64,000 nt of DNA, taken from positions 3,078,516 to 3,142,515 of the forward strand of contig CM042568.1 in NCBI GenBank assembly GCA_023630585.1. Direction: 5' to 3'. This DNA comes from Cranoglanis bouderius. Taxonomy: Eukaryota; Chordata; Actinopteri; Siluriformes; Cranoglanididae. This document shows, piece by piece, positions 44,000-56,063 of the stretch. Below the pieces are notes generated by a model. The model was not told the DNA's origin, did no database searches, and saw only the letters and a list, made by a program, of their open reading frames with translations. The translations under genes and the position numbers were made by a program. The stretch's first letter is position 1; each line of letters begins with the position of its first letter.

Positions 44000-46435
44000 A
44001 ACATTTTTTTATCAACAGATCAACTCAGGTGGGATGTACTGTATATAACCCGGGGTTGTACACATGCTGGGGTTCGACTGCTCCTTTTATAGAAGGCAAT
44101 ATAAGGATAGGCATACCATTACAGACGTGTACACTCACAGTCTGACATGACAGATTCAGACAGGACTAAAATCCCAGAGATATTCCAGTAACAATCACAT
44201 TATCTCCAAATATAAAAGTAAATGTAAAGTAGTAGCACAGGGAATAAGGCTGAAGTCTACTAAAGATATCAGACACTCCAAAGGCTGAAGAAGTCTGAGA
44301 CTGCATTTACAGTAGGGATGTAATCAACTGTAATGAACAAATGCAATCGACAAACGTAATGAACACGTTATTTGGTGTGAACAGATAATGTGTTCTAAAC
44401 ATATACAAATGTATATTATACATTATATACCTAATGTATAATATGGGACCATATTATCAAACAGGCGTCTGATTACCTTTTCCTATATGGCGCCGGTACC
44501 TGCAGTCAACAGGACGGAAAAGAAGCCCTCCAGCCCTGGGGTTCAGGCCCCAAGCCTCACCCAGGTCCCTGTTTGGGCATTATAATTAAACAGACCCCAT
44601 TTTGACTCGCAGACGCACCAGCTTTATAGTAGTTTCTAATACTGTGTCCAGTGAATTCTTTCAAGAATGTAACAAACCCAAAACCTGAAGTAAATCTGAT
44701 AAAAATATTATCAGGTGGCCATTGTTGTCAACTATGAACAACGGCTTCTTGATTTGCGAAAGACGTTGTTGTTTTGAAACATGGCACAATTTTAAAAAGA
44801 AAGCTTTCCAGAAACTTCCACAGGTCATCTGGTTGAGATGATTAAGGACTCGTGATGTAGCTCAGGAGTTGAATAAAGTTGCCTTCTGTCGTTTTTTTTT
44901 GCTATTTATTGTTTTTGTGATTTTTTATTTTTTTTTTTTGCATGAAAAATATCTTCTTTTTTCAGCGCCTTGGATTTTTTCATTTAATTTCTGAGGGCAT
45001 AGTGGTAGAATTCATGTCTGCATAAAAGAAACCTTCCGGTCTAAAACCCTCACGCACTTCCGGTTAAATCTGCTGGAGCATTAAACACATACAGATACAA
45101 ATACAGGCATTGCGTTACACCCTTACTATACACAGATCAGGAGCAGTTACACATAGCAACATCACCTACAAAGTGCACTAATATGTTAAGAATTGTAGAT
45201 GGAAAATGTGGAAACATATGGGTGGGGGAAAAAAAACAGAATCTCGGTGTGCTAACATTTGTCTTTATTAACTTTGAGGCACAAAGTAATGTGTTGAAAC
45301 ATTCATGGCGAAAGGAAACTGAGCAAAAAGCCAATATTATTGAGAGTTAAAGGTCTTGAATTCACTCTGCATGCATTTGCATTGTATTCCTGTAAAGAGC
45401 GGCTTTGCCGAGTCTTCTCTCTGCTCATCATTTTCAGATTGTTTCTTGTTTCTTTCTCATAGTCAGCAGGTTTGGTTATTTCTCTACAAGAGCACTCATC
45501 CTCATTTTTCTGACTCCCTAATCCTCCATAGCTTAATCCAGTAATCCCATCATCCACCATTAAGGAAAAGAAAATGCACTGCAGAAAACCTGGACAGCTC
45601 TGTCTATCCCGAATCCCTCCTCCCCGCATTTTCCTCATTGGATAGTCCGACGATATCCCATTTACAAGTCAGTGGACCAAATTATTGCTCTTCCACCTCC
45701 TACTGAGCATCTCAACAGAGATCTACAATGATTTTCAAATGAACACGCGGTGTCATGTTTGCAAACTTTTACTCGAGTGCTTAGTTTCTCTTTTTGGCTG
45801 AACGAATGATCCGCCTAAAACCCTTTTTCTCATGTCTGATTTATTTGGATGATCCACTGGAGGTCAGTGCACGTTCTTTGTGAGCGAGTGCATTAATTCA
45901 TTGCATAGTCCTGACCTGAATTATGTAAGGAAGGAAGCACAGACATCAAACACAGGAAAAGTTTTCTCCAGTCGCTTATAAAAAATGCAAATCCCTCTCT
46001 GTTTTTCCTCAGAAGTTCATCACTAATTGTTTCTCTGGAGGACATGATGCTGTATGATGATTTCTAAAGATGCACGCAGCGTTCATAGTACGCACAAGAA
46101 GCTTCGAGCATATTTATCATTCATTTATTTTTTACAGTGAAGAAAATATCAACACGTAAAAATGTTTTTATTTGTTCTTTACCACCACCAGAATGCAGAC
46201 CACAGAAGGTGTAGGTTGGTCTTAAAATCCGGTAGGGACACATGAAAGAGAAGTTGTGTCCCTACTGAAGTTTTACAACACATAAGTATTCACCCCTGCT
46301 TGAACATTTTGTGCCCTTACAGAAAAAGTCTTATGTAAACTTAATATGAAGTTGATTTTATTCACATGATGTCACATGTTTCCTTGAATTCACATAAATG
46401 TTGAAATGCACCTTGACATGTTTCGCCGCATGTGA
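44000..46435. other. Intergenic stretch without a recognised gene
   Basis: Mixed unique and AT-rich DNA. A pair of short frames near 45.3-45.6 kb has no recognisable match. No strong repeat was identified except poly-T and poly-A runs. Confidence 0.5.
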
Positions 46436-46442
46436 GTACATA

Positions 46443-46869
46443 CAGTATACAGCCAAAAGTTTATGGACACCCGACCATCACACCCATATGTGATTCTTCC
46501 CAAAATGTTGCCACAAAGTTGGAAGCACTCAATTGTATAGAATGTCTTTGTATACTGTAGCTTTACAAATTTCACTTCACTGGAACTAAGAGGCCCAAAC
46601 ATGTTCCAGCATGACAGTGCACAAAGTGAGCTCCATGAAGACATGGTGTGTTAAGGTTGGAGTGGGAGAACTCGAATGTGTCCTGCACAGAGCCCTGACC
46701 TGCTCTGCGCAGGACCTGCTCCTAACCAACCACACTCCTTAGTGAAAAACCTTCCCAGAAGAGTGGAGCTTATTATAACAGCAAAGGGGGAATAAATCTG
46801 GAATGGGATGTTCAACATGCACTTATGGGTGTAATGCTCAGCTATGCACAAACTTTTGGCCATAAAGTG
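46443..46869. mobile_element. Tc1-type MITE with transposase scrap
   Basis: The left end CAGTATACAGCCAAAAGTTT and the right end, read in complement CACTTTATGGCCAAAAGTTT, are imperfect inverted repeats with TA on both sides. The inside still reads FQHDSA and CPAQSPDL in the plus frames, remnants of a Tc1 transposase. 427 bp; no activity possible. Confidence 0.8.
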
Positions 46870-47388
46870 TACATATTAATCACAATTACATGTGAAAAGC
46901 TTATGAGCATGATTTGTGATTGTATGCAATTTTTTTGTGAAGGTGTTAGGTTTGGTTTCATTATTATTTTGCCTGAAGACAACGTCATAAAAACAAATTA
47001 ACAAAGCAATAAAGGCAATACCACTCTCACTGCCTTTTTATTTTTGTATGTTGCTGCCTGAACTAAACTGGGTTATAACATAATTTTCTCACAATAAGAA
47101 ATATTACATATATTTATGTAATATTTTTATTATTCAAGATACTTTCACTTGCTAAAATGCCATTTTTCCACAGTGTTCATGCTCTTATTTGGTTTTTCAT
47201 CATCTGTCCTGTTTTCCTCCTCATGCTATCAGATTGCGGCTGTGACGTCTAATCTTCACTATCTGCTTGCCAATATTAGAGAAAGATGAACGTGAACGTG
47301 ATGTGAAAGGAAGGAGAGAAAGATGGCCATGTTTTTAATTCTGTTTTCTACTAGCATCGGTTATGGGTTATGCATTTTGGTTGCAGTG

Positions 47389-47395
<7 letters not shown>

Positions 47396-47423
<28 letters not shown>
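47396..47423. repeat. (AT)n microsatellite at the Tc1 insertion point
   Basis: About 14 AT units. The transposon's left TA duplication is part of it, so the element seems to have landed in this tract. Confidence 0.92.
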
Positions 47424-47426
<3 letters not shown>

Positions 47427-48758
47427 TTTCAATGAATGATTCAACCCCCACTGCAGATCAGGTTTATTGTCAACATTTACAGACTTTCAGCTGTTTGCAA
47501 TGAACAAATCAAACAAAAGTGATTGAGATAGCTCATCAAAACGAATGCTTCAAGTGGTTTCCCCAAATTCAACTGAAAATGCAGCTTATAATGACCTCTC
47601 CAGTTTCAAAATTATTCAACCCCTTCATGGCAAACATCTTTAGTACTTAGTAGAGCACCCTTTTGCTGTTATGACCTGCTGCAACAAGCTGCATAGCCAG
47701 ACACCAGCTTCTGGCAGCGTTTCTGAGGAATCTTAGCCCATTCCTCATGAGCAATGGCCTCCAGTTCAGTAATATTCTTGGGTTTGCGTGCTGCAACCGC
47801 CTTCTTCAAATTCCACCAGAGATAGATTTTCTATGGGGTTCATGTCAGATGACTGTGATGGCCCTGTAGAATCTTCCAGGACTTCTTCTGCAACCAAACC
47901 TTGGTGGAATTTGAGGTATGATTGGGATCATTGTCCCGTTGGAAGGTCCAATGACGCCCAAGCTTCAGCTTCCTCACAGATGGCATGATGTTTTCTCCCA
48001 GGATTTCCTGATACTTCAATGAATCCATCTTGCCTTCCACACACTGCAGGTTTCCAGTGCCAGAAGATCACTGAGCCACCACCATGCTTGACTGTGGACA
48101 GTGTTCTTTTCAGCGTATGCTTCATTCTTCTTCCTCCAGACATACCGCTGATCCATCGTGCCGAAATGTTCCAGTTTTGTTTCCTCGCTCCACAGAATGG
48201 AATCCCAAAACGTCTGTGGCTTATTTATATGATTTTGAGCATATTGTAACCACTGTTCCCTTAACTTTGAACTTGCGAACTATGCTTCCAACGGTGTCTC
48301 TAGGAACATTCAGTGCCTTCTTGCCTTTTTTGTATCCTGTTCCTTGTTTGTGAAGGGCGATGATCTCTTCTCTTAACTTTTTTGGACCATTCTTTTGACC
48401 TAGCCATATTTCTAACATGCAGTCAAACGTGACACTCAACAAACCCCTAGCCACTTCAGGTATTTCATGTGTTCAAGCTCAAGCACACCTGGTGCAAATA
48501 ATGAAGCCCTTGATTAGTTGCATCAGGTGTGCGTGAGACAACTCCTGTTTTGCATATTTGTGCTGTTGTAAGGGATTCTATTTAGGGGGTTGGATAATTT
48601 TGAAACTGGAGAAGTCATTACAAGTTGCGTTCTCAGTTGAATTTGGGGAAACCACTTGAAGCATTCGTTGTGTTGTTCGTTGCAAACAGCTGAAAGTCTG
48701 TACATTTTGACAATAGACCTGATTTGCACTGGGGGTTGAATAATTTTGATTATAACTA
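47424..48758 (-). mobile_element. Tc1-like transposon, 1.34 kb, inverted repeats of roughly 200 bp
   Basis: It is bounded by TA. The ends pair as CAGTTTCAATGAATGATTC and AATAATTTTGATTATAACT(A). Inner repeat pairs include TTGAAACTGGAG against CTCCAGTTTCAAAA, and AACCACTTGAAGC against GCTTCAAGTGGTT. This is the IR/DR layout of fish Tc1 elements. The transposase is on the minus strand and broken. Confidence 0.92.
47640..48410 (-). pseudogene. Tc1-type transposase, inactivated
   Basis: The minus strand keeps the N-terminal helix-turn-helix (KKLREEIIALHKQGTGYKKG, NVPRDTVGSIVRKFKVKGT). It then jumps straight into the catalytic region; the second helix-turn-helix and linker are deleted. The first catalytic Asp is replaced (ILWSEET instead of the usual SDET). 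The second is in FQRDNDPNHTS. The C-terminal part is split over three frames. It therefore has an internal deletion, frameshifts and a lost catalytic residue. Confidence 0.88.
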
Positions 48759-48774
48759 TATACGTTATATTAAA

Positions 48775-49270
48775 GATTAGAAAAGACCAGCCGTTTTACT
48801 TCAACCATCCAGTTTCGGTGAGCTGAAACTGTTCTTGGCTGACAGGAGTAGGACCCGATGTGGTCTCAAGGTTTGATGTGTTGTGCATTCTGAGATGCTT
48901 TTCTGCTCACCAGGGTTGTAAAGAATGCTTACTTCAGTTACTATAGACTACTGTACCTGTCAGCTCGAATCAGTTTAGCCATTCTGGCCTCTCTTATCGA
49001 CAAGGTGTTTCAGCCTGCAGAAATTACGTTTTTTTTGTTTTTCGCACCATTCAGTGTAAACTCCAGAGACTGTTGTGTGTGAAAATCTCAGGAGATCAGC
49101 AGTTTCTGAAATGTGCCATGTATCCTTGGGGAATTGAAAATGATTCGCCAAGCGGAATGAGCCAAAAACTGAACCATTATGCTGCTCAAAGCTAATTACT
49201 TCTTACCGTAGACGTCTCAACTGCTGGGTAACAAATGAAGTTCATTTGTGGTGTCGGAATACTTTGTACC
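48775..49270 (-). mobile_element. MITE-like repeat, copy in reverse orientation directly beside the Tc1 element
   Basis: CATCCAGTTTCGGTGAGC, CTGTTCTTGGCTGACAGGAGT, GAGATGCTTTTCTGCTCACC and GAAAATCTCAGGAGATCAGCAG are the reverse complement of text at 60.6-61.1 kb. The outer terminus at 49.27 kb is degraded. Confidence 0.75.
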
Positions 49271-49454
49271 TATCAGTTTATTTAGTTCTTCTTTTTTTAA
49301 CATATCTTTGTTTATGATTAAAAAGACATTTTTTTAAAAAATTTGTATTTATAAGTTTGAAGAGGATGTAAGCACTGGAAGTATATTAAATAACAAAAAA
49401 CAAAAGTCCTGCAAGTGGTGCAACAGAAAAACCTTCACCCAACTGTATGGAGAT

Positions 49455-49770
49455 CGTGACTTTGAATTCTGACGATCCATGGCCGAGAGTCCAAGAGATC
49501 AAAACTGGCCATGCTCTCGGGGTAGGAGGGGCGTACTCTCTCTCCCCTATGAGTCACACAGGCACTAGCCAATTGTGGCCATCCGTGAGGTCATGCTTTC
49601 CGAAGGGGGATAGCATTTCCTCAGAGTGTGTTACGCAGCATTTTAAGCAGCAGTTTGAAAAGATGCTTCACGTACCTTGGAGGTCGCTGACTGGAGGGTG
49701 TTGAATTGGCCATGACTAAATTAGGGAGAAAAATCAGTGAAAAATTCCAACTCATTCCCCCCATGTTTTC
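49455..49770. mobile_element. Fish interspersed repeat (GGGGCGTACTCTCTCTCCCC type)
   Basis: Contains GATCCATGGCCGAGAGTCC, GGAGGGGCGTACTCTCTCTC, CACTAGCCAATTGTGGCCATC and GAATTGGCCATGACTAAATT, a text found repeatedly in teleost genomes. The 85-residue frame inside is not a gene. Confidence 0.5.
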
Positions 49771-49949
49771 TGTTTATATGGTTAAAAAGAATTATATGTA
49801 ACACTTCACAAACACTAAATAATAATTTTTTAATATTTTTTTAGAGTGCTAGAATACAGTGTGTGTGTGTGATGGATCATTGTGTATGTAAGTGTGATAA
49901 CAGTCATTGATTGTAGACTGGTGGTGGTGAGTAGGCTTCTCTGCATCTC

Positions 49950-50340
49950 CACAACTCTTGTGTAGCTTCATTGGTATTCTGGTGTCTCACTCGCCCCGCA
50001 GCATCTTCCAGTCGATCCTAATTCCTCAGCATTAAGCCCTCCACACGCGAGCCCTCGCCTCCTCGTACACAGAGTAATCTGTATCGTGTGAGGTGCTTCA
50101 TTTCCTGTCCTAAAATAGGGCCTTCTCACTCCCGAAGTCTTGTTTAGCTAACGATGGACGTATAGATCCTCTCTCATCTAAAGCTCTGTGATCTCCACAG
50201 CATGGATTTTCTCAGAGGAAGTGAATATGAGATAGAGGCTTAGATTTCTATGCATGAGTAATGCCTTTATCCAGCTAATGTCTGCACCATGCACAACTAC
50301 AGAATGTTTTTTTTTTTTCCCCCTGAGAAATACACAGCAG
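49950..50340. promoter_or_regulatory. Possible conserved non-coding island
   Basis: Unique, moderately GC-rich text, for example CCGCAGCATCTTCCAGTCG and CTATGCATGAGTAATGCC, with no coding frame. Weak evidence. Confidence 0.25.
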
Positions 50341-50887
50341 GCCAGAATACAATGTTTAATACGTTTACCTCACTTACAGAAAAATCTAATTCATTTCACA
50401 TGATGATCGATGCTTTCTTCCTTCTCCCTCTTCCCTTTGCATTCTTCCATCCCTCTGTCAGCCTTTAGATTCTGAACTCTACAAACATCACAGGTTTTCT
50501 TTCTCTTTCTCTTTCTCTCTCTCTCTGTTCTCCCCCCCCATCCTGTTATTTCTTTCCTTCACTCCTTCCTCCCTTCCTTTTTAGCCTTCAGGCTCTCAGC
50601 TCTACACACAATGCAGTTCCACTGTTGTTAGTGAAATTGATGGCGCTCTTTTGCACCACTGCCATTGAAGGACACCTTCATCACAGGTCCAGCTTGAGCA
50701 CTCTGTCAAGTGTTTTTAATGTTTTTTTTTTGTTTGTTTGTTTGTTTTTAGCTCCAAAAGTCAAAAAGACTCACCAATATGTGCAATTTTCAGCAGAAAA
50801 AACTATCCATTTTTAATAATTGAACAACTTTAAACACACTGAACTGAAGAGTGTAGTCTAGTTATGTGTAAAACTGTAACGTGTTCG

Positions 50888-50930
50888 AGGGTTAGGGTTA
50901 GGGTTAAGGGTTAAGGTTAAGGTTAGGGAA
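50888..50930. repeat. Short interstitial telomere-like tract
   Basis: GGGTTAGGGTTAGGGTTAAGG followed by GTTAAGGTTAAGGTTAGGG: about seven TTAGGG or TTAAGG units. Confidence 0.8.
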
Positions 50931-51114
50931 GTTCAGCGAAAACTCTAGTTACAAACCTATAAATATCATTCTATAAAAACAAAACCACAAAATTAAAAAC
51001 TCTAGCTCAGAAGTTGTGTAGATGGAGGAGAGCTTGAGATTTAGGGAGTACTGTGTAAACATCATGTTCTTTATATCCACTGGTGTTTTTCTTTCTCTGA
51101 ACTGAAACTGCTAA

Positions 51115-51480
51115 AAGTGATGTGAGAGGAGGGCAAGTATGCAAATTAAAACGCGTGAACCAATGAATTGTTTAATGAATCCTTTTTTTATGATGAAAAT
51201 ATGCAAATGCAGATCGTTAATGGCAGCGGATTGAAAGGGACTTTTCTGTTTCTGCAGCTGAAGCACCGTGTTTCCACTAGAGACAGAACCTCCACATTAA
51301 CATGTGCTTTTAATCAGGCTTTGACTGACAGCAGGAGTTGGGCAGGTCAGCTAAAGTAATTTGCATATTCCCCCGATAGCAGGCTGTGGAGAGCATTGTG
51401 CTTTAAAAAGAAGCCGATTAAGCAAACTGAAAAGAAACACCACCATGCTAATGAGGAGAGCGGTTAGCTGTTTGGCTTTA
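51115..51480. promoter_or_regulatory. Enhancer-like unique island with POU octamers
   Basis: Contains AATATGCAAATGCAG and TAATTTGCATATTCC, two near-consensus octamers in opposite orientation about 150 bp apart. Also TATGCAAATTAAAACGC, and the CATTAACATG and CTAATGAGGAG homeodomain-type sites. Non-repetitive, no exon reading. Confidence 0.42.
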
Positions 51481-52029
51481 CAATGCCCTGGGTTAGACGC
51501 TCAGGGAACGCTGTGAGTGTCAGTGGCAGCTGTATGATATTATCAGTGTGGATAATCAATAAAGTGAGTCTCCAGAAATTAATAAGCAACTGCTCAGACA
51601 TAACAATAACATAACATAAATTAATGTAACATTAAATGATAATTACAGGGTTTGAAACCCAAGCACCGTGTTGTTATTCCACTCTCTGTTATCTCCTTAT
51701 TTTTCTTCTTACCCTACATTCACACTGGCAAGTGACAAAGTGATAAGCGGCATATTGAAATGACATGTGTGATTTTTCTCAATTCTGTGCAAATTAGTTA
51801 GTTACTTAGTCAATGAGTTATGATGTGGTAAAAGCAACAAATCCGAACAACCGTCTCTTCAGATCAATGCTATGGCACATGTGGTCTGACGCTTCTTCAG
51901 TTCCCAGCTCACAACACCAGTTCCTACCTGCAATTAGCTCCTGTTTAGCGTTGCACTTAACTGGAAGAAACACCTATAACCGTGGTTTCATATCTCATCC
52001 TGTCCTATATGACCTCTCATTAAATGTGT

Positions 52030-52500
52030 ATCAGTCCGTACAGGATCTCCCGGAGCTCTTCTGTGATTCTTACAGCCGAAAATGTGTGACTTTGCTGCGG
52101 CATTTTTCAAACTTGCGATGCAATTTGTAGGGTTTTTCGTGCTTTTTTTTTTTTTTTTTTTTTTTTTTTTGCAGAAAACTACTTGAATTGGCGAAATCGC
52201 AACTGCACGCAACTGATTTGCACGGCCTTTCACAGTGATGTTTGTCGGTAAATGAGACATTTTTAGCTGTACTCGTGAATCAAAGAGGGCTTTTCCTGAA
52301 TGCGCGATGTGATGGGACGTGATGTCATCATAACGTGACGTGACATCATCACACAACGCGTCTAACCCAAATCTGTGGAAAATCTGCGGCCATTTTGAAA
52401 ACAATTTCAAGCTCCTGCAAAAATACTGCAGAGTTTCCTTGATTTTGTGTTCATTTCTGCAATTGCAAAATCACAAATTCCTGGAGGGGACTGGTGTATA
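52030..52500 (-). mobile_element. Interspersed repeat of unknown family, copy 2 (reverse)
   Basis: Reverse complement of 42.34-42.75 kb, with a poly-T of about 30 bp at 52142-52171. Ends near CAAATTCCTGGAGGGGAC. Confidence 0.65.
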
Positions 52501-52784
52501 GAGATGTTCTGAAGGAAAATAAATTTGGAAGGAAGTAGCAGACATCACTGGTGTCTCTAGTGAGTGTATGTAGCTAGTACAGTTAGCTTGTTTTGCTAAT
52601 CTGCCAACAGATTTAGTACAAAACCTTACGCATAACGCAACATACAATTTTCAGACTGATTCTTTATTTTGTACTTTCTTTCTGTCTGTCTCTCTCTCTC
52701 TCTCTGTCTGTCATTTTCGTCCTTCCTTCATTCCATCCTGTCTTTCAGACTTCTCTGTGTGCAAAAACTTAAAGTTACGGTTTT

Positions 52785-53100
52785 ACCTTTGACTGTTACT
52801 GGAGACTCCTTCCATAAATGTTAAACAAACATCTCCTCACGGAAAACTTCACCATATCAACAATTACACTTGTTTTTCTTCGTTAAATAACATTTTTTAA
52901 ACTTGGAACTATGTGGAACGTCTGCCATACAAGTCCCTGTGAACGGTCGTGTACTATAGAAATGATAACGTATTAGAACAAGCGCATTAATATACACCTG
53001 TCATTTGCCTCGCGGTTGTCACTACGGTCAAAGCTGCTGTTATAGAAAATTAATCACCTTTTGATTCAGTCAGACAGCGCTGTGGTATAAATGACATTTA
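52785..53100 (+). mobile_element. Family A copy
   Basis: CTGTTACTGGAGACTCCTTCC, ATCTCCTCACGGAAAACTTC, GTACTATAGAAATGATAACG, GCATTAATATACACCTG and AGCGCTGTGGTATAAATG. Confidence 0.75.
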
Positions 53101-53223
53101 ACTGGCATCATGAGGTCCAGACGTCCACTCTTCACACTTTAATTACAGTAAATACATTTTGCTGTAGGTTTTACCATAGTTACGGCATCATATGCTTTAG
53201 GATAAAGTTTAGGCTAAACTAAT

Positions 53224-53226
<3 letters not shown>

Positions 53227-53294
<68 letters not shown>

Positions 53295-53418
53295 ATTTAA
53301 ATTGTTCCTTTTTAACTGTGTGGCCTTTTAACGTAATTCTAAATGAAACAATATGTGGATTTTCATACACATACTCTAAGATATGCAATAGATAGAAATT
53401 GCAGAATTCTCCTAAACA

Positions 53419-53492
<74 letters not shown>
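53227..53492. repeat. Two (CA)n microsatellites
   Basis: (CA)n at 53227-53290 and at 53417-53492, about 32 and 37 units, separated by 126 bp of unique sequence. Confidence 0.96.
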
Positions 53493-53494
<2 letters not shown>

Positions 53495-53776
53495 CAGGCT
53501 CCAACCACACATGCATTAATGCACAACAGCATGTCTCTCCTCATTTATATCTGTATATTATGAAGAAATATGGCAGGGAAAAGGTTTATATTGGCCTGGA
53601 AGTGTGGTGGAGTGAGATTTGAATTGCAAATCAGCATGCCATACAGGATGGAGTATCTGAAACAGTACCAGCGGAGCGTGTGGAGTGTGGTTAACCCTTC
53701 GGCTGTTCAGCTGCCTCTGCTCCAGCATTATAAGATCAAAGCACTGCTCACTTTTCACTCAGCTTTTAACTTTCTA

Positions 53777-53779
<3 letters not shown>

Positions 53780-53812
<33 letters not shown>

Positions 53813-53985
53813 TCTCTCACTCTCATATACAGTACATACACAAGTACACATTCAGTTTGGGGCTGAAATTTTCGTGGATCTGAGATGTATATGTTTACAC
53901 CTCAGAGTGTGTGATATGAAGTGGCTTGCTGTTCCCTCAGTTTCATTCCTCTGTATTTGGTAAACACACTCACTCACTCTCTCTC

Positions 53986-54030
<45 letters not shown>
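53780..54030. repeat. (CA)n and (TC)n microsatellites
   Basis: (CA)n at 53781-53810 and (CT/TC)n at 53966-54032. Confidence 0.94.
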
Positions 54031-54035
<5 letters not shown>

Positions 54036-54499
54036 AATTCCCAGAGTGTTAAAGGACTAGCTGGTTCAGAACATTTGGCGTCTGAAGTTTGCTTCATTAG
54101 CTTTGCACCGGAGTCAGCTTCAAACACATCATGCCCGACATTTAGAGTGAGAGAAAACAGCCTATATTTAATTTTCCGAACTGTTTTAGGGGAACGAATG
54201 TGTTAAACTCTGCTGATGTGTCTACGTGTGTGCGTGCTCATATTGAATGCCAAGCTGGAGTATTTGCCCTAAACAATGCACACAATGCCACATGTGCCAC
54301 TGTACACACAGAAAGAGACAAATGTAGGTCAGAGACAAACATGGCGAGGGTCAGGGAGCGTAACTGCACAGCAACGGCGCTTGGCATACAGATTATTCAA
54401 ATGAAATGCATTTTGAGCAATGAGTCACGATTCACCTCAATGCTTCTTTCATTTATCTTTATCTCACGTGCTGTAGTGTCCAGGAGTCACTCACTACAC

Positions 54500-54503
<4 letters not shown>

Positions 54504-54580
<77 letters not shown>
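54504..54580. repeat. (TA)n microsatellite
   Basis: About 38 perfect TA units, able to form a cruciform. Confidence 0.97.
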
Positions 54581-54583
<3 letters not shown>

Positions 54584-55126
54584 AATATCTTTTTGTCAGA
54601 ATCCGTACACAGACTGAACATTGTGTACATTTTATTTTTTTGCTCAGTCTTTTCTTTTAAGAGATGACAACACTTCCTTCCATTTTTCCATGATGATATG
54701 TGAGCCATATGAAGCCATTTGCTACTCTAGTTACAAACATAGCTATATATTATGTTACATGTATCTACAGAGCTACACGAGGCCTATATTCTCCATTTAG
54801 ATCTGTGGAACAAATATTAGTAATCTTGTTTTACTCCAAGAAAAACAGCCCTTTATCTTAAGATACTTAATAGAACATTCATTACATATTCACAAGGAAT
54901 GTGGGTCATGGTCAGATCGTAAAAAGATATTTTCAGTTGATCAAATTATATAATTTGATCAATGAAATCCACTTGGCACCATTCTCTATTTATAAATCCG
55001 ACTGTACGCCTTTATTGGATCTGTTAATATTTGCTGAAGAAATAAAGCACCTCTCCCAAACCCTGTGTCTGAATGTATTTAATGATGAGGTGTTTGTTTG
55101 TGTACCTACTCTAACTGTGGAGCTCT

Positions 55127-55175
<49 letters not shown>
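55127..55175. repeat. (CT)n microsatellite
   Basis: About 24 CT units, followed by a short (GT)n at 55183-55198. Confidence 0.95.
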
Positions 55176-55177
<2 letters not shown>

Positions 55178-55589
55178 GCTCTGTGTGTGTGTGTGTGTCT
55201 ATGTTTACCATTTAAATGAAGACTTAATCTCTCAGAGTGGCTGTTTTAATCTGCCATTAGGCCTTCGGGAAGAGAGACTTACTAGTATTCCACAAATGCA
55301 CTCCATAAGCAGCATGATCCACCCCCACCCCCTGGATCAGATTTCCTGCCACCCATTGCTGAAACACACAGAGAGAAAGAGATAGAAAAAGAGAAAGTAA
55401 GACAAAATAATCTGTTGTAGACATGATGTTCACACATCACATGCTCACACTGCTCTCATTCTCTTCTCCCTGTCATCGCTGAGGAAAATGGTCGACCTAG
55501 TTTTCAGGTCAAGGTGATTGCAGGTCTGCCATATACACCAGTTCAATATAAATTGAACTGTGCGGGTGAAGAGGTCTCTCTCCTGCACC

Positions 55590-56060
55590 ATCCAAAATAA
55601 GATATGGTGGTCTGGAAGAGATTGATATTGAAGCTACGAGAGTGTCTGTGAATCTCAAGTAAGGGACTTGTTGGTCTGTGAAAGGGTGAGTGAGGCTGGT
55701 AGAGTGGGTGTAGGTCTGGGACAGGGAGGCTGTGGTTCTGAGATGGTAAGTGCATCTTGGACATGGTCTATGTGTCTGTTGAGGTTCTGTTGGTTATGAC
55801 TCAGAGAGAATTTGTTGGTTAGGATCCTGATAAAGGATCTGTTGGTTATAAGTCTGAGACAGGATCTGTTGGTTATGAATCTGACAAAGGATCGGTTGAT
55901 TGAGACAGAGAGGAATGGTTGGTTATAACCTTGAGAGAGTATCTGTCGGTTATGGGTTTGAGTGAAACCCTGGGAAAGCATGAAGTGGGCTTGAAGCTAG
56001 GTCTGTGGGTCTGATAGAGGGTTTCTAAGTCTAAAATAAGCTTTGTAGATCTTGAAGAGG
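55590..56060. repeat. Degenerate GGATCTGTTGGTTATGA repeat
   Basis: At least seven near-copies of GATCTGTTGGTTATGAATCTGA, spaced 25-40 bp apart between 55780 and 55960, flanked by weaker GGTCTGTG units. Frames across it are repetitive shadows. Confidence 0.75.
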
Positions 56061-56063
56061 ATA

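Noticed and set aside
45303..45638. 111-residue minus frame
   Set aside because: No recognisable domain, no splice logic, ordinary composition for chance.
49447..49704. 85-residue frame
   Set aside because: It coincides with a widespread fish interspersed repeat.
53570..53866. 98-residue frame MAGKRFILAWKCGG onward
   Set aside because: Ends in a (CA)n-derived tail, no family match, no splice context; could be part of a unique non-coding island.
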